Assembly: GCA_021647405.1 (NCBI GenBank)
Contig: JAKIUU010000027.1
Coordinates: 1-35,423 of the forward strand
Source of the DNA: Flavobacteriaceae bacterium
GTDB lineage: Bacteria; Bacteroidota; Bacteroidia; Flavobacteriales; Flavobacteriaceae
Reading direction: 5' to 3'
Length of the DNA stretch: 35,423 bases
The translations under genes and the position numbers were made by a program. This document shows, piece by piece, positions 8,062 to 15,791 of this stretch. The notes under the pieces were generated by a model that saw nothing but the letters and a program-made list of their open reading frames with translations, was not told the DNA's origin and ran no database searches. Position 1 is the first letter of the stretch, and each line of letters starts with the position of its first letter.

Positions 8062-9159
8062 ATGAAAAATATAGCAGTATCATTGCTAATATCAGTGATG
8101 TTTGTACCCATTTACGCACAAAAAAATCAGACAAACTTATCAATTGGTGGCTATGCTCAAATTGATTATTTACATCCAAAAAATGACATAGCAAATATAG
8201 ATTTACACCGCATGGTTTTATATGTTGGCTATCAATTTAATGACAGAGTGAGTTTTGAAACCGAAGTAGAATTTGAGCATGTTAGAGAATTAGAGGTAGA
8301 ACAGGCTTTTGTAAATTACCGTTTGGGTTCAAATTTAACTGCAAAGGCGGGTTTAATACTTGTGCCCATGGGATTAATAAATCAAACGCATGAGCCCACA
8401 ACCTTTTTTACGGTAACACGCCCCAGCCAAGACCGCAATATTATTCCTTCTACATGGACTCAAATAGGCATTGGTTTAAGTGGCAACAGCAATAAATTAG
8501 CTATCAAATACCAAGCCTATATTTTTAATGGCATTAAATCTTACCAAGATGGGGTGCCTTTTTTAAGAGGTTCAGATGGTTTGCGAAAAGGCCGTCAGAA
8601 CGGTGCCAATGCCTTTTCAAGTCAAGCCAATTTTTCGGCTAAAATAAATTATTACGGAATAGCTGGATTAAATATTGGTTTGGCTGGTTATTTTGGAAAC
8701 ACACAAACAACAGATTTAAATTTAAAAGCATCGTATGTTGGTCTGTCTATGATAGGGCTTGATGCTGTTTATCAGAAAAACAACTGGATATTACGTGGAC
8801 AATATGTGGTAAATAATTTATCAAATACCGAAGCCTATAACAATTTAACAGGAAGAGATGTTGGTTCTAAGATGGCTGGATTTTATTTAGAGTCTGCTTA
8901 CAATATTTTACCATTATTCAATAAAAAAGCTTCTGAAAAATTACTACTTTTTTCACGCTATGAAGCCTATAACACCCAAGCCAGTGTATCGTTAAATACC
9001 GTCAAAAATGATGCTTATAACCGCACATTCACAACATTTGGTTTAAATTATTTTATGGCAACTGGCGCTGTTTTTAAAGTAGAATACCAGGTTAGAGATA
9101 ACAAATTACCCACCGATGTAGCCAATTCCTTTAATATGGGCATAGGAGTGGCATTTTAA
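8062..9159 (+). CDS. Outer-membrane porin, phosphate-selective porin O/P-like
   Basis: A 365-aa outer-membrane beta-barrel. It starts with a Sec signal (MKNIAVSLLISVMFVPIYAQ), followed by GGYAQIDYLH, alternating beta strands throughout and a C-terminal aromatic end (GIGVAF). The block AKAGLILVPMGLINQTHEPTTFF, then RPSQDRNIIPSTW, is characteristic of OprO/OprP-like porins in Bacteroidota. The specific solute cannot be told; family members pass anions or uncharacterised substrates. It is the first gene of a three-gene unit: the FMN-binding-domain gene begins 12 nt after its stop. The two Fur-like palindromes flanking its promoter suggest repression when a metal is plentiful. Porin identity is firm; substrate and regulation are inference. 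Confidence 0.82.
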   Translation: MKNIAVSLLISVMFVPIYAQKNQTNLSIGGYAQIDYLHPKNDIANIDLHRMVLYVGYQFNDRVSFETEVEFEHVRELEVEQAFVNYRLGSNLTAKAGLILVPMGLINQTHEPTTFFTVTRPSQDRNIIPSTWTQIGIGLSGNSNKLAIKYQAYIFNGIKSYQDGVPFLRGSDGLRKGRQNGANAFSSQANFSAKINYYGIAGLNIGLAGYFGNTQTTDLNLKASYVGLSMIGLDAVYQKNNWILRGQYVVNNLSNTEAYNNLTGRDVGSKMAGFYLESAYNILPLFNKKASEKLLLFSRYEAYNTQASVSLNTVKNDAYNRTFTTFGLNYFMATGAVFKVEYQVRDNKLPTDVANSFNMGIGVAF

Positions 9160-9171
9160 AATTATTATGTA

Positions 9172-9690
9172 ATGAAATATTCAAGTTTTCTATTATTGTT
9201 AGTTTTCGGTCTTTTAAGTTTTAATTATCCTAAGAAAATGGATAAAAAAATAAGCAAAGAGATAAAGAGTTCATTAGGAATTAAATTATTTACTTTAAAA
9301 CAAATTGCAGTTGGGCCAGATATTAAATTGCCTTTAAAAATTGTTAGCGAGTCGCTTTTTGAAATTGAATCTTCAGCTAAATTAGTGGGCTATTTGTATT
9401 ATGGTCAGGGCAAAGGAAAAGCCGCTAAATTTGATTACATCGTTATATTTGACAAAGATTTAATCATTGCAAAAATAAAATTGATGGTTTATCGCGAAAG
9501 CTATGGTGGCGAAATAGGGAGTGTGCGTTGGTTAAAACAATTCGTAGGACTAACATCACAATCTACAGCTGTTTATAAAAAAAATATAGCTGCTATTTCT
9601 GGAGCTACTATTTCGGCAAGTTCTCTAACACGCGAAGTCAACAAACTACTACAATCAATAGTAATTTTAGAAAAAACAAATAAATTATAA
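9172..9690 (+). CDS. Exported FMN-binding-domain protein
   Basis: A 172-aa exported protein with a hydrophobic N-terminus (about 4-18) and a single FMN_bind-type domain. The C-terminal SGATIS (143-148) followed by SSLTREVNKLL is the motif at which ApbE attaches FMN to a Thr in NqrC/RnfG-type proteins; T146 would be the acceptor. The Asp that usually stands three residues before the Ser of SGAT is Ala (A140), so covalent flavinylation is possible but not assured. YRESYGGEIGSVRWLKQFVGL matches the family's central block. There are no cysteines or haem motifs. It sits between the porin and a membrane protein, and its stop overlaps the next start (TAATG). Likely a periplasmic electron carrier or sensor; the partner is unknown. 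Confidence 0.75.
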   Translation: MKYSSFLLLLVFGLLSFNYPKKMDKKISKEIKSSLGIKLFTLKQIAVGPDIKLPLKIVSESLFEIESSAKLVGYLYYGQGKGKAAKFDYIVIFDKDLIIAKIKLMVYRESYGGEIGSVRWLKQFVGLTSQSTAVYKKNIAAISGATISASSLTREVNKLLQSIVILEKTNKL

Positions 9691-10178
9691 TGGAGTTACA
9701 CGGTTTAATTTACAAATTTCCTAGGTTTTATAAGAACACCATTTTGGTATTTATTATAATGATAAACATCGGTTTTTTTACAGGGATTTTCTTTATAGAA
9801 GATACTACAAACTTTAGTCCAAATGGTATTAAAGAACAATATTTAGGAAACGAACAGGATGCAAATGCGGTGGTAATGAAGTTTAAAAAACCACAAAAAG
9901 AAATGCTCACACTTATTCATAACCACATTTTATCTTTATCGGTTTTGTTTTTTATAATGAGCAGTTTATTGGCAGTTACAGGCACCAATAAAAAGCTAAA
10001 ATCTTTTTTAATGTTAGAGCCATTTGTATCGTTATTGGTAACCTTTGGCGGGCTCTACATTATTTGGAGTGGTGTTTTGTGGTTTTCGTATGTGGTTATG
10101 TTGTCAGGTATTTTAATGACATTGAGTTTTTTAGCTATGTCTGTTTTAATTATAAAAGAATTATTTAAAAACAAATAA
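9690..10178 (+). CDS. Four-helix inner-membrane protein of unknown function in the porin/FMN unit
   Basis: I do not recognise a named family. The 162 aa contain four predicted membrane helices, at about 17-36, 76-96, 106-126 and 129-155. A roughly 40-residue loop between helices 1 and 2 carries FSPNGIKEQYLGNEQDA, and probably faces the periplasm. At the start of helix 2 lies the motif HNHILSLS (H77, H79), which could bind a metal or haem. Translation is coupled to the FMN-binding protein by a one-base stop/start overlap (TAATG), so the two products are very likely made together and may interact, for example as membrane electron donor and periplasmic flavoprotein. That role is inference. No terminator is evident before guaB, 84 nt downstream. 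Confidence 0.68.
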   Translation: MELHGLIYKFPRFYKNTILVFIIMINIGFFTGIFFIEDTTNFSPNGIKEQYLGNEQDANAVVMKFKKPQKEMLTLIHNHILSLSVLFFIMSSLLAVTGTNKKLKSFLMLEPFVSLLVTFGGLYIIWSGVLWFSYVVMLSGILMTLSFLAMSVLIIKELFKNK

Positions 10179-10205
10179 AAAATCTTTAAATCAAGATAAA
10201 TCATG

Positions 10206-10213
10206 TAAATTTG
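10206..10213 (+). promoter_or_regulatory. Bacteroidota-type -7 promoter box for guaB
   Basis: TAAATTTG fits TAnnTTTG exactly and lies 49 nt before the guaB ATG, in the 84-nt gap after the membrane-protein gene. The -33 region is AT-rich without a clear TTG. It suggests that guaB has its own transcript. Confidence 0.5.
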
Positions 10214-10262
10214 CCTGCAATTAATTATTAAACAATACTGCCACAGTATAAATTGGTTGCTT

Positions 10263-11738
10263 ATGATTTCAAAATCCCAAAAATTTAAAGGAGAAGGCTT
10301 AACTTACGATGATGTTTTGTTGGTTCCTGCCTATTCTAAAGTGCTACCCAGAGACGTTTCAATTAAATCTAAACTAACCAGAAATATTGGCATAAATACG
10401 CCCATTATTTCTGCCGCTATGGATACCGTAACAGAATCTGCTATGGCCATTGCTATGGCACGCGATGGGGGTATAGGCGTTCTACATAAAAATATGACAG
10501 CTGTACGACAAGCGCTTGAAGTTAAAAAAGTAAAACGTTCAGAGTCGGGTATGATATTAGAACCCGTTACCCTTACAAAAGAAGCCACTGTTTTAGACGC
10601 CAAAAAATGTATGGCAGAATATAAGATAGGAGGGATACCTATTGTTGATAAAAAGGGAATTTTGGTAGGTATTATCACCAATCGCGATTTGCGTTTTGAA
10701 CGTGATGACACCCATAAAATTGATGAGGTAATGACTAAAAAGAATGTGGTAACAACACATGAAGGAACCTCTTTAAAAGAAGCCGCAGTAATCTTACAGC
10801 GTCATAAAATTGAAAAGTTACCAGTGGTAACATCAGAAAATAAATTAATAGGTTTAATAACTTATCGTGACATTATAAAAGTGAGCGAAAATCCAGATGC
10901 CAATAAAGATACTTACGGACGTTTGCGTGTAGCAGCTGCTATTGGCGTAACAGCCGATGCGCTTAGTCGTGCTACTTTATTGGTTGAAGCGGGTGTTGAT
11001 GCTTTGGTAATTGACACAGCACATGGACATACCGAGGGCGTTGTCCAAACGCTTAAAACCATTAAAAAAAACCATCCAAAAATAGATGTTATTGTAGGCA
11101 ATATTGCTACTGCCGAAGCGGCTACTTTTTTGGTAGAAGCTGGTGCTGATGCTGTAAAAGTAGGTATTGGCCCAGGCTCTATTTGTACAACGCGTGTGGT
11201 TGCAGGTGTGGGTTTTCCACAACTTTCTGCCATAATTGAGGTAGCCAAGGCTTTAAAAGGTACAGGTGTACCGCTTATAGCAGATGGCGGTATTCGTTAT
11301 ACGGGTGATATCGCAAAAGCTATTGCTGCAGGCGCATCAACAGTTATGCTGGGCTCTTTGTTGGCAGGTACAAAAGAATCGCCTGGCGAGACAATTATTT
11401 TTGAAGGACGGAAGTTTAAATCTTATCGGGGTATGGGTTCTATTGAAGCGATGGAACAAGGTTCTAAGGATCGTTATTTTCAAGATGTTGAAGATGATTT
11501 AAAGAAACTCGTTCCCGAAGGTATTGTTGGACGTGTGCCTTATAAGGGCGATTTATTTGAAACAATGCACCAATTTATTGGGGGTTTACGCGCCGGTATG
11601 GGGTATTGTGGCGCTGCTACTATTGATGATTTAAAAGAAAACGGACAATTTGTAAAAATTACAGCGGCAGGTGTTGCAGAAAGTCATCCACATGATATTA
11701 CCATTACAAAAGAATCACCAAATTATTCTAGGCATTAA
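10263..11738 (+). CDS. guaB: Inosine-5'-monophosphate dehydrogenase
   Basis: IMPDH oxidises IMP to XMP with NAD+, the rate-limiting step of guanine nucleotide synthesis in the cytosol. The 491-aa protein is full length. Start 10263 (ATG) is preferred to an in-frame TTG two codons earlier. Features: N-terminal GLTYDDVLLVPAYS; two CBS domains inserted at about 95-212 (IGGIPIV...LVGIITNRDL and IEKLPVV...LIGLITYRDI); the catalytic loop GPGSICTTR with Cys308; the IMP phosphate-binding ADGGIRYTGDIAKA; the flap around SKDRYFQD and PEGIVGRVPYKG; and a C-terminal monovalent-ion site region. All key residues are present. It appears monocistronic; convergent with miaA. Confidence 0.97.
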   Translation: MISKSQKFKGEGLTYDDVLLVPAYSKVLPRDVSIKSKLTRNIGINTPIISAAMDTVTESAMAIAMARDGGIGVLHKNMTAVRQALEVKKVKRSESGMILEPVTLTKEATVLDAKKCMAEYKIGGIPIVDKKGILVGIITNRDLRFERDDTHKIDEVMTKKNVVTTHEGTSLKEAAVILQRHKIEKLPVVTSENKLIGLITYRDIIKVSENPDANKDTYGRLRVAAAIGVTADALSRATLLVEAGVDALVIDTAHGHTEGVVQTLKTIKKNHPKIDVIVGNIATAEAATFLVEAGADAVKVGIGPGSICTTRVVAGVGFPQLSAIIEVAKALKGTGVPLIADGGIRYTGDIAKAIAAGASTVMLGSLLAGTKESPGETIIFEGRKFKSYRGMGSIEAMEQGSKDRYFQDVEDDLKKLVPEGIVGRVPYKGDLFETMHQFIGGLRAGMGYCGAATIDDLKENGQFVKITAAGVAESHPHDITITKESPNYSRH

Positions 11739-11776
11739 CACCAAGGCAGTTAATAGCTTTTTGAACGAGCATACAC

Positions 11777-11810
11777 ACCTATTTTAGATTAGTCTAAGGG
11801 TCATTTTTTT
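11777..11810 (+). terminator. Weak candidate terminator after guaB
   Basis: A small hairpin (TTAGA / TCTAA with a 4-base loop, loosely extended by ACC/GGT) followed within a few bases by seven T. It lies 39 nt after the guaB stop in the convergent gap with miaA. The stem is short, so confidence is low. Confidence 0.35.
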
Positions 11811-11830
11811 AAGTCTGGGTGAGAACTATT

Positions 11831-12733
11831 TTAGATCATTTTTTGTTCGATAAACGGAATTATTTCTGAAGTATCATTAAAATCATACCAATTTATCGAT
11901 TTATCTTTTCTAAACCAAGTCCCTTGTCTTTTGGCAAACCTGCGGGTGTTTTTTTTGATTTCTTCAACAGCAGTTTCTAAATCACATTTGTCTTCAAAAT
12001 AATTAAAGAGTTCTTTATAGCCAACGGTCTGTAACGCATTTAATTCTTTGTGCTTGTATAAGTGTTTGGCTTCGTTTAACAAGCCCTTTTTAAGCATTGC
12101 GTCAACCCTTTGATTGATGCGTTTATAAAGCAGCTCTCTAGGCGCAGTTAGACCTATTAAAAGAGGTGTAAAGAGGCGTTTTTCTTTAGGCTTTTGTTTA
12201 AAACTACTGTAAGATTTACCTGTACCTACACAAATTTCTAAAGCGCGAATTATGCGATGTGGATTGTCAATTTCAATATTTTGATAACTGATGGGGTCTA
12301 ATTCTTTTAATTGTAATTGTAGAGATTCTAGACCCGATAGTGCTAATTTATTGTTTAACTGCAATCTTATATTGGGGTCAACATCGGGAAAATAATCCAA
12401 CCCATTTAAAACAGCATCAACATATAAGCCACTGCCACCAACCATTACAGCAATATTTTTAGAGTTGAAAATATTTTCTAATTGTTGTAAAGCATCACGT
12501 TCAAATTGTCCCACGTTATAAGTTTCAAAAATTGTTTTATTTTGAATAAAATAATGGGTTGCTTGTTGTAACTCTTCTTTTGAAGGCACTGCGGTGCCAA
12601 TTGTCATTTCCTTAAAAAACTGCCGTGAATCGCACGATAAAATAGGGGCATTAAAATGTTGGGCAAGTTTTATACTCAATGCTGTTTTACCAATAGCCGT
12701 AGGGCCTACTATGACAATCAAATATTTTGTCAT
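11831..12733 (-). CDS. miaA: tRNA dimethylallyltransferase
   Basis: MiaA transfers a dimethylallyl group to N6 of A37 in tRNAs that read UNN codons. The 300-aa protein shows the P-loop GPTAIGKT (10-17), the substrate block CDSRQFFKEMTIGTAVPS (33-50; canonical SADSRQVYREMDIGTAKP), GGSGLYVDAVL, the DP.R/NPHRIIRALE region and the closing TVGYKELFNYF and RRFAKRQGTWFRKD. Length is normal. Its ATG shares one base with the stop of the DUF3857 gene (TAATG), so it is translated from the same message and is the last gene of the long leftward run. Confidence 0.95.
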   Translation of the reverse strand: MTKYLIVIVGPTAIGKTALSIKLAQHFNAPILSCDSRQFFKEMTIGTAVPSKEELQQATHYFIQNKTIFETYNVGQFERDALQQLENIFNSKNIAVMVGGSGLYVDAVLNGLDYFPDVDPNIRLQLNNKLALSGLESLQLQLKELDPISYQNIEIDNPHRIIRALEICVGTGKSYSSFKQKPKEKRLFTPLLIGLTAPRELLYKRINQRVDAMLKKGLLNEAKHLYKHKELNALQTVGYKELFNYFEDKCDLETAVEEIKKNTRRFAKRQGTWFRKDKSINWYDFNDTSEIIPFIEQKMI

Positions 12734-14706
12734 TACTTCTTTTTAAGAATTATTACATCACTATATAGGTTTATAAGGTTTTTATAAAAATCCTTTAATT
12801 CATTGTATTCTTTTGGAGGAAAAGAAGTTTTATTAATTGAGAGTTTAAAGTCTATTGTAATTTTTTGATTGTTAATTGTGCTTTTCGAAACCAGATTTGC
12901 TGCATTATATGGCAAACTTAAAGTAATATTTTTGGGAACAGAACTAATGATATAACCTTCTGGCACATCAAAAATAAAACGGTAATTTTTGGTGCGTGGA
13001 TAGCCAAAATCAACTGGGTAATCGCGATCTTCTAAAGTAAATGGATTTTTTGTTTGGCTGCCAAAGAAGGGGTTGATAATCAACATATCATCATCACTTA
13101 ATTCGTTTCCCAAGCTTATTTTAAAATCTTCTATAAATAATTTTTCTAAGTTTTCAAGGTTTTTATTTCTATAGGATTCAATGATCAAATCATTCATTTC
13201 AGAATCATTTTCAAAATCTTTTCTATAGTTTAACTCCCCTTTACTTATTATTTCATCCCTTTTTTTAAGGGCTGTATAAGCAGTACTGCTTACTCTCATC
13301 ATGCCTTCTAAAACATCTTCATTAAAATGTAAATTAATTGAAGTTGTTGTGATGTTTCTATTGGCATCTAAGTTTTCCCAGTAGCTCTCATTTTCAAAGT
13401 CCATAACACGGCCATATGAATTTAAAGCGCGGTAGGGTAATAAACTAAAGGGAGCGAGCTTTTGACTTGCGTCGAGTTTGTATATTTTTTTGTCAATATG
13501 TGACACAACAATGGCGTAATTAAAATCTGACAATACAGGGTGTACAAAGGTTGGCAGTCCGTTGTTTCTTGTTGAAATTAACATCAAATTAGATTTAATT
13601 CCTGCGGCATTTAAAGCATTGCATAAAGCAATATTTATTTCGGTGGCATTACCTGTTTTACTTTTATAGGCTTTTTTAAAATTAACCTTTCTGAATATGT
13701 GATATTCTTCATTCCAACTAAAATGATTTTGTATAAAATGGTAAATATTTACGGCTCTTTTTAATTTGTCAGTTTCGTTTAAAAGTTCTCTAGGCAGAAG
13801 ACTTCTGGTGTAATCAATTTTTTTAAGCTGACTTCCTATTTTATATTCATACTTAAATTGCTTGTCAACATCTTTCCATGTTTTGGTATATTTTTTATGT
13901 CTGCCGTCAAAATAAAAGACTTCAGATAATTCAAAAGCGATACGCGACAGGTAATTTTTTTTACTTGTTAAATAAGCTTCTTCTTTAAAGGCAGGAACGT
14001 CTTTCATTGCAAAGGTTAGGTCTTCACATTCAGCAGGAGCCTCTAATCCTATAATAAAAAAACATTTTTTTTTGATTTTTATTTTATTGATATCTAATTT
14101 TCTAAAACCGACCAGCTTTTTATTATAAACCCAATTCCCTGGTATCAATGAGTGTAGTTCGCTGTAAATTTTTGGGATATTGCCTTGAAATTCCCATCCA
14201 GTGAATCTGGAAAAGTAAGGCGATTTTATAGTGTATGTATATTCTATAACACTGCCTTCTTTTACATTGGGTAAAGTAAATTTTACTTCTTTATAAGTGT
14301 CACTTATTTTGGTTTTATAGATTTTCTTTTTGCTTAAGTAGGTTGGGTTATCATGCCCATTTTCAAGGTTGTGCGTAAGGGCCTTAATTTTTACAACCCA
14401 TTCGTGAACTTTTAAATTATTGTAAAGAGGTATTGTTATGGTAGCATTGCTGTAACCATCTTTTTTAAATATTTTAATTTTGTGATAGTAGGTTGTTTGT
14501 ATGAGTATATTTCCACTTGAATAAATCATTTTAGCCAAAGCCTTTTCATATAAAACAACGGCATTAGCAGACGCATCTTTTTCGTAATATTTAAGGTTGA
14601 GCTCGTTTAAGGGTATGTTTCCAAATTTAAAAGGAAGCTCTAATTCTTGAGCGTGACTTGTAACAGTAAGCATTAATAAAGCAAATGATATGATTATTTT
14701 TTTCAT
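12733..14706 (-). CDS. Exported DUF3857 / transglutaminase-like protein lacking the catalytic Cys
   Basis: A 657-aa exported protein: signal peptide MKKIIISFALLMLTVTSHAQ, then an N-terminal beta-rich DUF3857-type domain (about 40-300), a transglutaminase-like core (about 310-430) and a C-terminal beta domain (about 430-650). The core should carry Cys-His-Asp. Here His389 (TFVHPVLSDFNYA) and Asp412 (KLDAS) are present, but the Cys position in the usual GxC block reads GNATEINIAL (352-361), with Ala. Many Bacteroidota relatives share this loss, so it is likely a non-enzymatic binding or structural protein of the envelope. The start overlaps the preceding exonuclease stop (ATGA) and the stop overlaps the miaA start (TAATG): a tightly coupled trio. 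Confidence 0.8.
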   Translation of the reverse strand: MKKIIISFALLMLTVTSHAQELELPFKFGNIPLNELNLKYYEKDASANAVVLYEKALAKMIYSSGNILIQTTYYHKIKIFKKDGYSNATITIPLYNNLKVHEWVVKIKALTHNLENGHDNPTYLSKKKIYKTKISDTYKEVKFTLPNVKEGSVIEYTYTIKSPYFSRFTGWEFQGNIPKIYSELHSLIPGNWVYNKKLVGFRKLDINKIKIKKKCFFIIGLEAPAECEDLTFAMKDVPAFKEEAYLTSKKNYLSRIAFELSEVFYFDGRHKKYTKTWKDVDKQFKYEYKIGSQLKKIDYTRSLLPRELLNETDKLKRAVNIYHFIQNHFSWNEEYHIFRKVNFKKAYKSKTGNATEINIALCNALNAAGIKSNLMLISTRNNGLPTFVHPVLSDFNYAIVVSHIDKKIYKLDASQKLAPFSLLPYRALNSYGRVMDFENESYWENLDANRNITTTSINLHFNEDVLEGMMRVSSTAYTALKKRDEIISKGELNYRKDFENDSEMNDLIIESYRNKNLENLEKLFIEDFKISLGNELSDDDMLIINPFFGSQTKNPFTLEDRDYPVDFGYPRTKNYRFIFDVPEGYIISSVPKNITLSLPYNAANLVSKSTINNQKITIDFKLSINKTSFPPKEYNELKDFYKNLINLYSDVIILKKK

Positions 14707-15791
14707 GTATTTAAATAAATTATTTTTTCTGATTTATAGCGTTTTAAATATTGGTCAATTAGGGGTAAAATCACAGCAGAATCTCCTGTGTCATTAATTA
14801 AATTTTTGATGATTTCTATTGAATTTATCTGAAAATTCAAATCAAAATAACCATAGCCTTTATATTTATTGTTTTCAATTAGAATAACCGATTTTTCGCC
14901 AAGAGTACGCCCTTTGTTAATAACCAACATATCGGGCAATTCAATGGCATATTTTTTGTAAGGTGTGTGGTATTTTTTGTTGTATTTGGGTTTGTTTTTT
15001 TGTAATTCTTGTATGTATTTTATTTTTGTTATCAATAAATTCCCTGTTTCTTCTGTAGAGATAGATTGCACCTTTTTTTGAAGTGCAATTTTAGTAGTGC
15101 TGCTGCCAATAAAAATTTTTAGTACTTCTTTTTTTACAGATGCCGATTTGCCAATAAATAAAATATTTCCATCGCTATCATGCAGGTAAAAAATGCCAAT
15201 TCCCCTAGGAAGTGGTTCTAGCAACAGGGTTAATTTTTCTGATATTATCTTGTCGTTTACAATGGGTTTGATGTTTTTTTTGATAATGGTTTTATCGGTG
15301 TCTTTTAGCATCAATAATTTTAGCAATTTTATTGTTGCTTCTGCATCTCCACTGGCACGGTGCCTGTCGGCTACAGCAATACCCAAAGACCTACACAACT
15401 TACCCAAACTGTACGATTCTAGGTTTGGAATGAGTTTTTTGCTAAGACTTACTGTACAAAGTGTTTCCTTTTCAAAATTGTAACCAATTCTGTCAAACTC
15501 GGTGCGTAAAATGCGATAATCAAAACTGGTGTTATGCGCTACCAATACACAATTGGCAGTAATTTCAATGATGCGCTTGGCTACCTCATAAAATTTAGGC
15601 GCATTGCGGAGCATCTTGTTATTTATGCCGGTAAGGTTTACCACAAATGGCTGTATGGGCTTTTCAGGATTAACCAAGCTTATAAATTTATCTACAACCG
15701 CATTGCCATCAAATTTATAAATAGCTATTTCGGTTATGCCTTCTTCATTAAATTTACCTCCTGTTGTTTCTATGTCGACTATAGCGTACAC
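14703..15791 (-). CDS. DEDDh 3'-5' exonuclease fused to a degenerate GIY-YIG domain
   Basis: The N-terminal half (about 1-165) is a DnaQ/epsilon-type exonuclease with DIETTG (D6, E8), HNTSFD (D91) and HRASGDAEAT (H144, D149): all five residues of a DEDDh nuclease. The C-terminal half (from about 185) resembles the UvrC-like GIY-YIG domain of DnaQ-GIY-YIG fusions: LPRGIGIFYLHDSDGNILFIGKS. The signature is altered (GIF...FIG), the catalytic Arg position reads Lys (ASVKKEV), and the catalytic Glu region reads LLITKIKYIQ without a clear Glu, so this domain may be inactive. Probable role in DNA repair or processing. The start is GTG, two bases past the stop of the peptidase gene; no ATG precedes VDIETTG. 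Overlaps the DUF3857 gene by 4 nt. Confidence 0.82.
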   Translation of the reverse strand: MYAIVDIETTGGKFNEEGITEIAIYKFDGNAVVDKFISLVNPEKPIQPFVVNLTGINNKMLRNAPKFYEVAKRIIEITANCVLVAHNTSFDYRILRTEFDRIGYNFEKETLCTVSLSKKLIPNLESYSLGKLCRSLGIAVADRHRASGDAEATIKLLKLLMLKDTDKTIIKKNIKPIVNDKIISEKLTLLLEPLPRGIGIFYLHDSDGNILFIGKSASVKKEVLKIFIGSSTTKIALQKKVQSISTEETGNLLITKIKYIQELQKNKPKYNKKYHTPYKKYAIELPDMLVINKGRTLGEKSVILIENNKYKGYGYFDLNFQINSIEIIKNLINDTGDSAVILPLIDQYLKRYKSEKIIYLNT

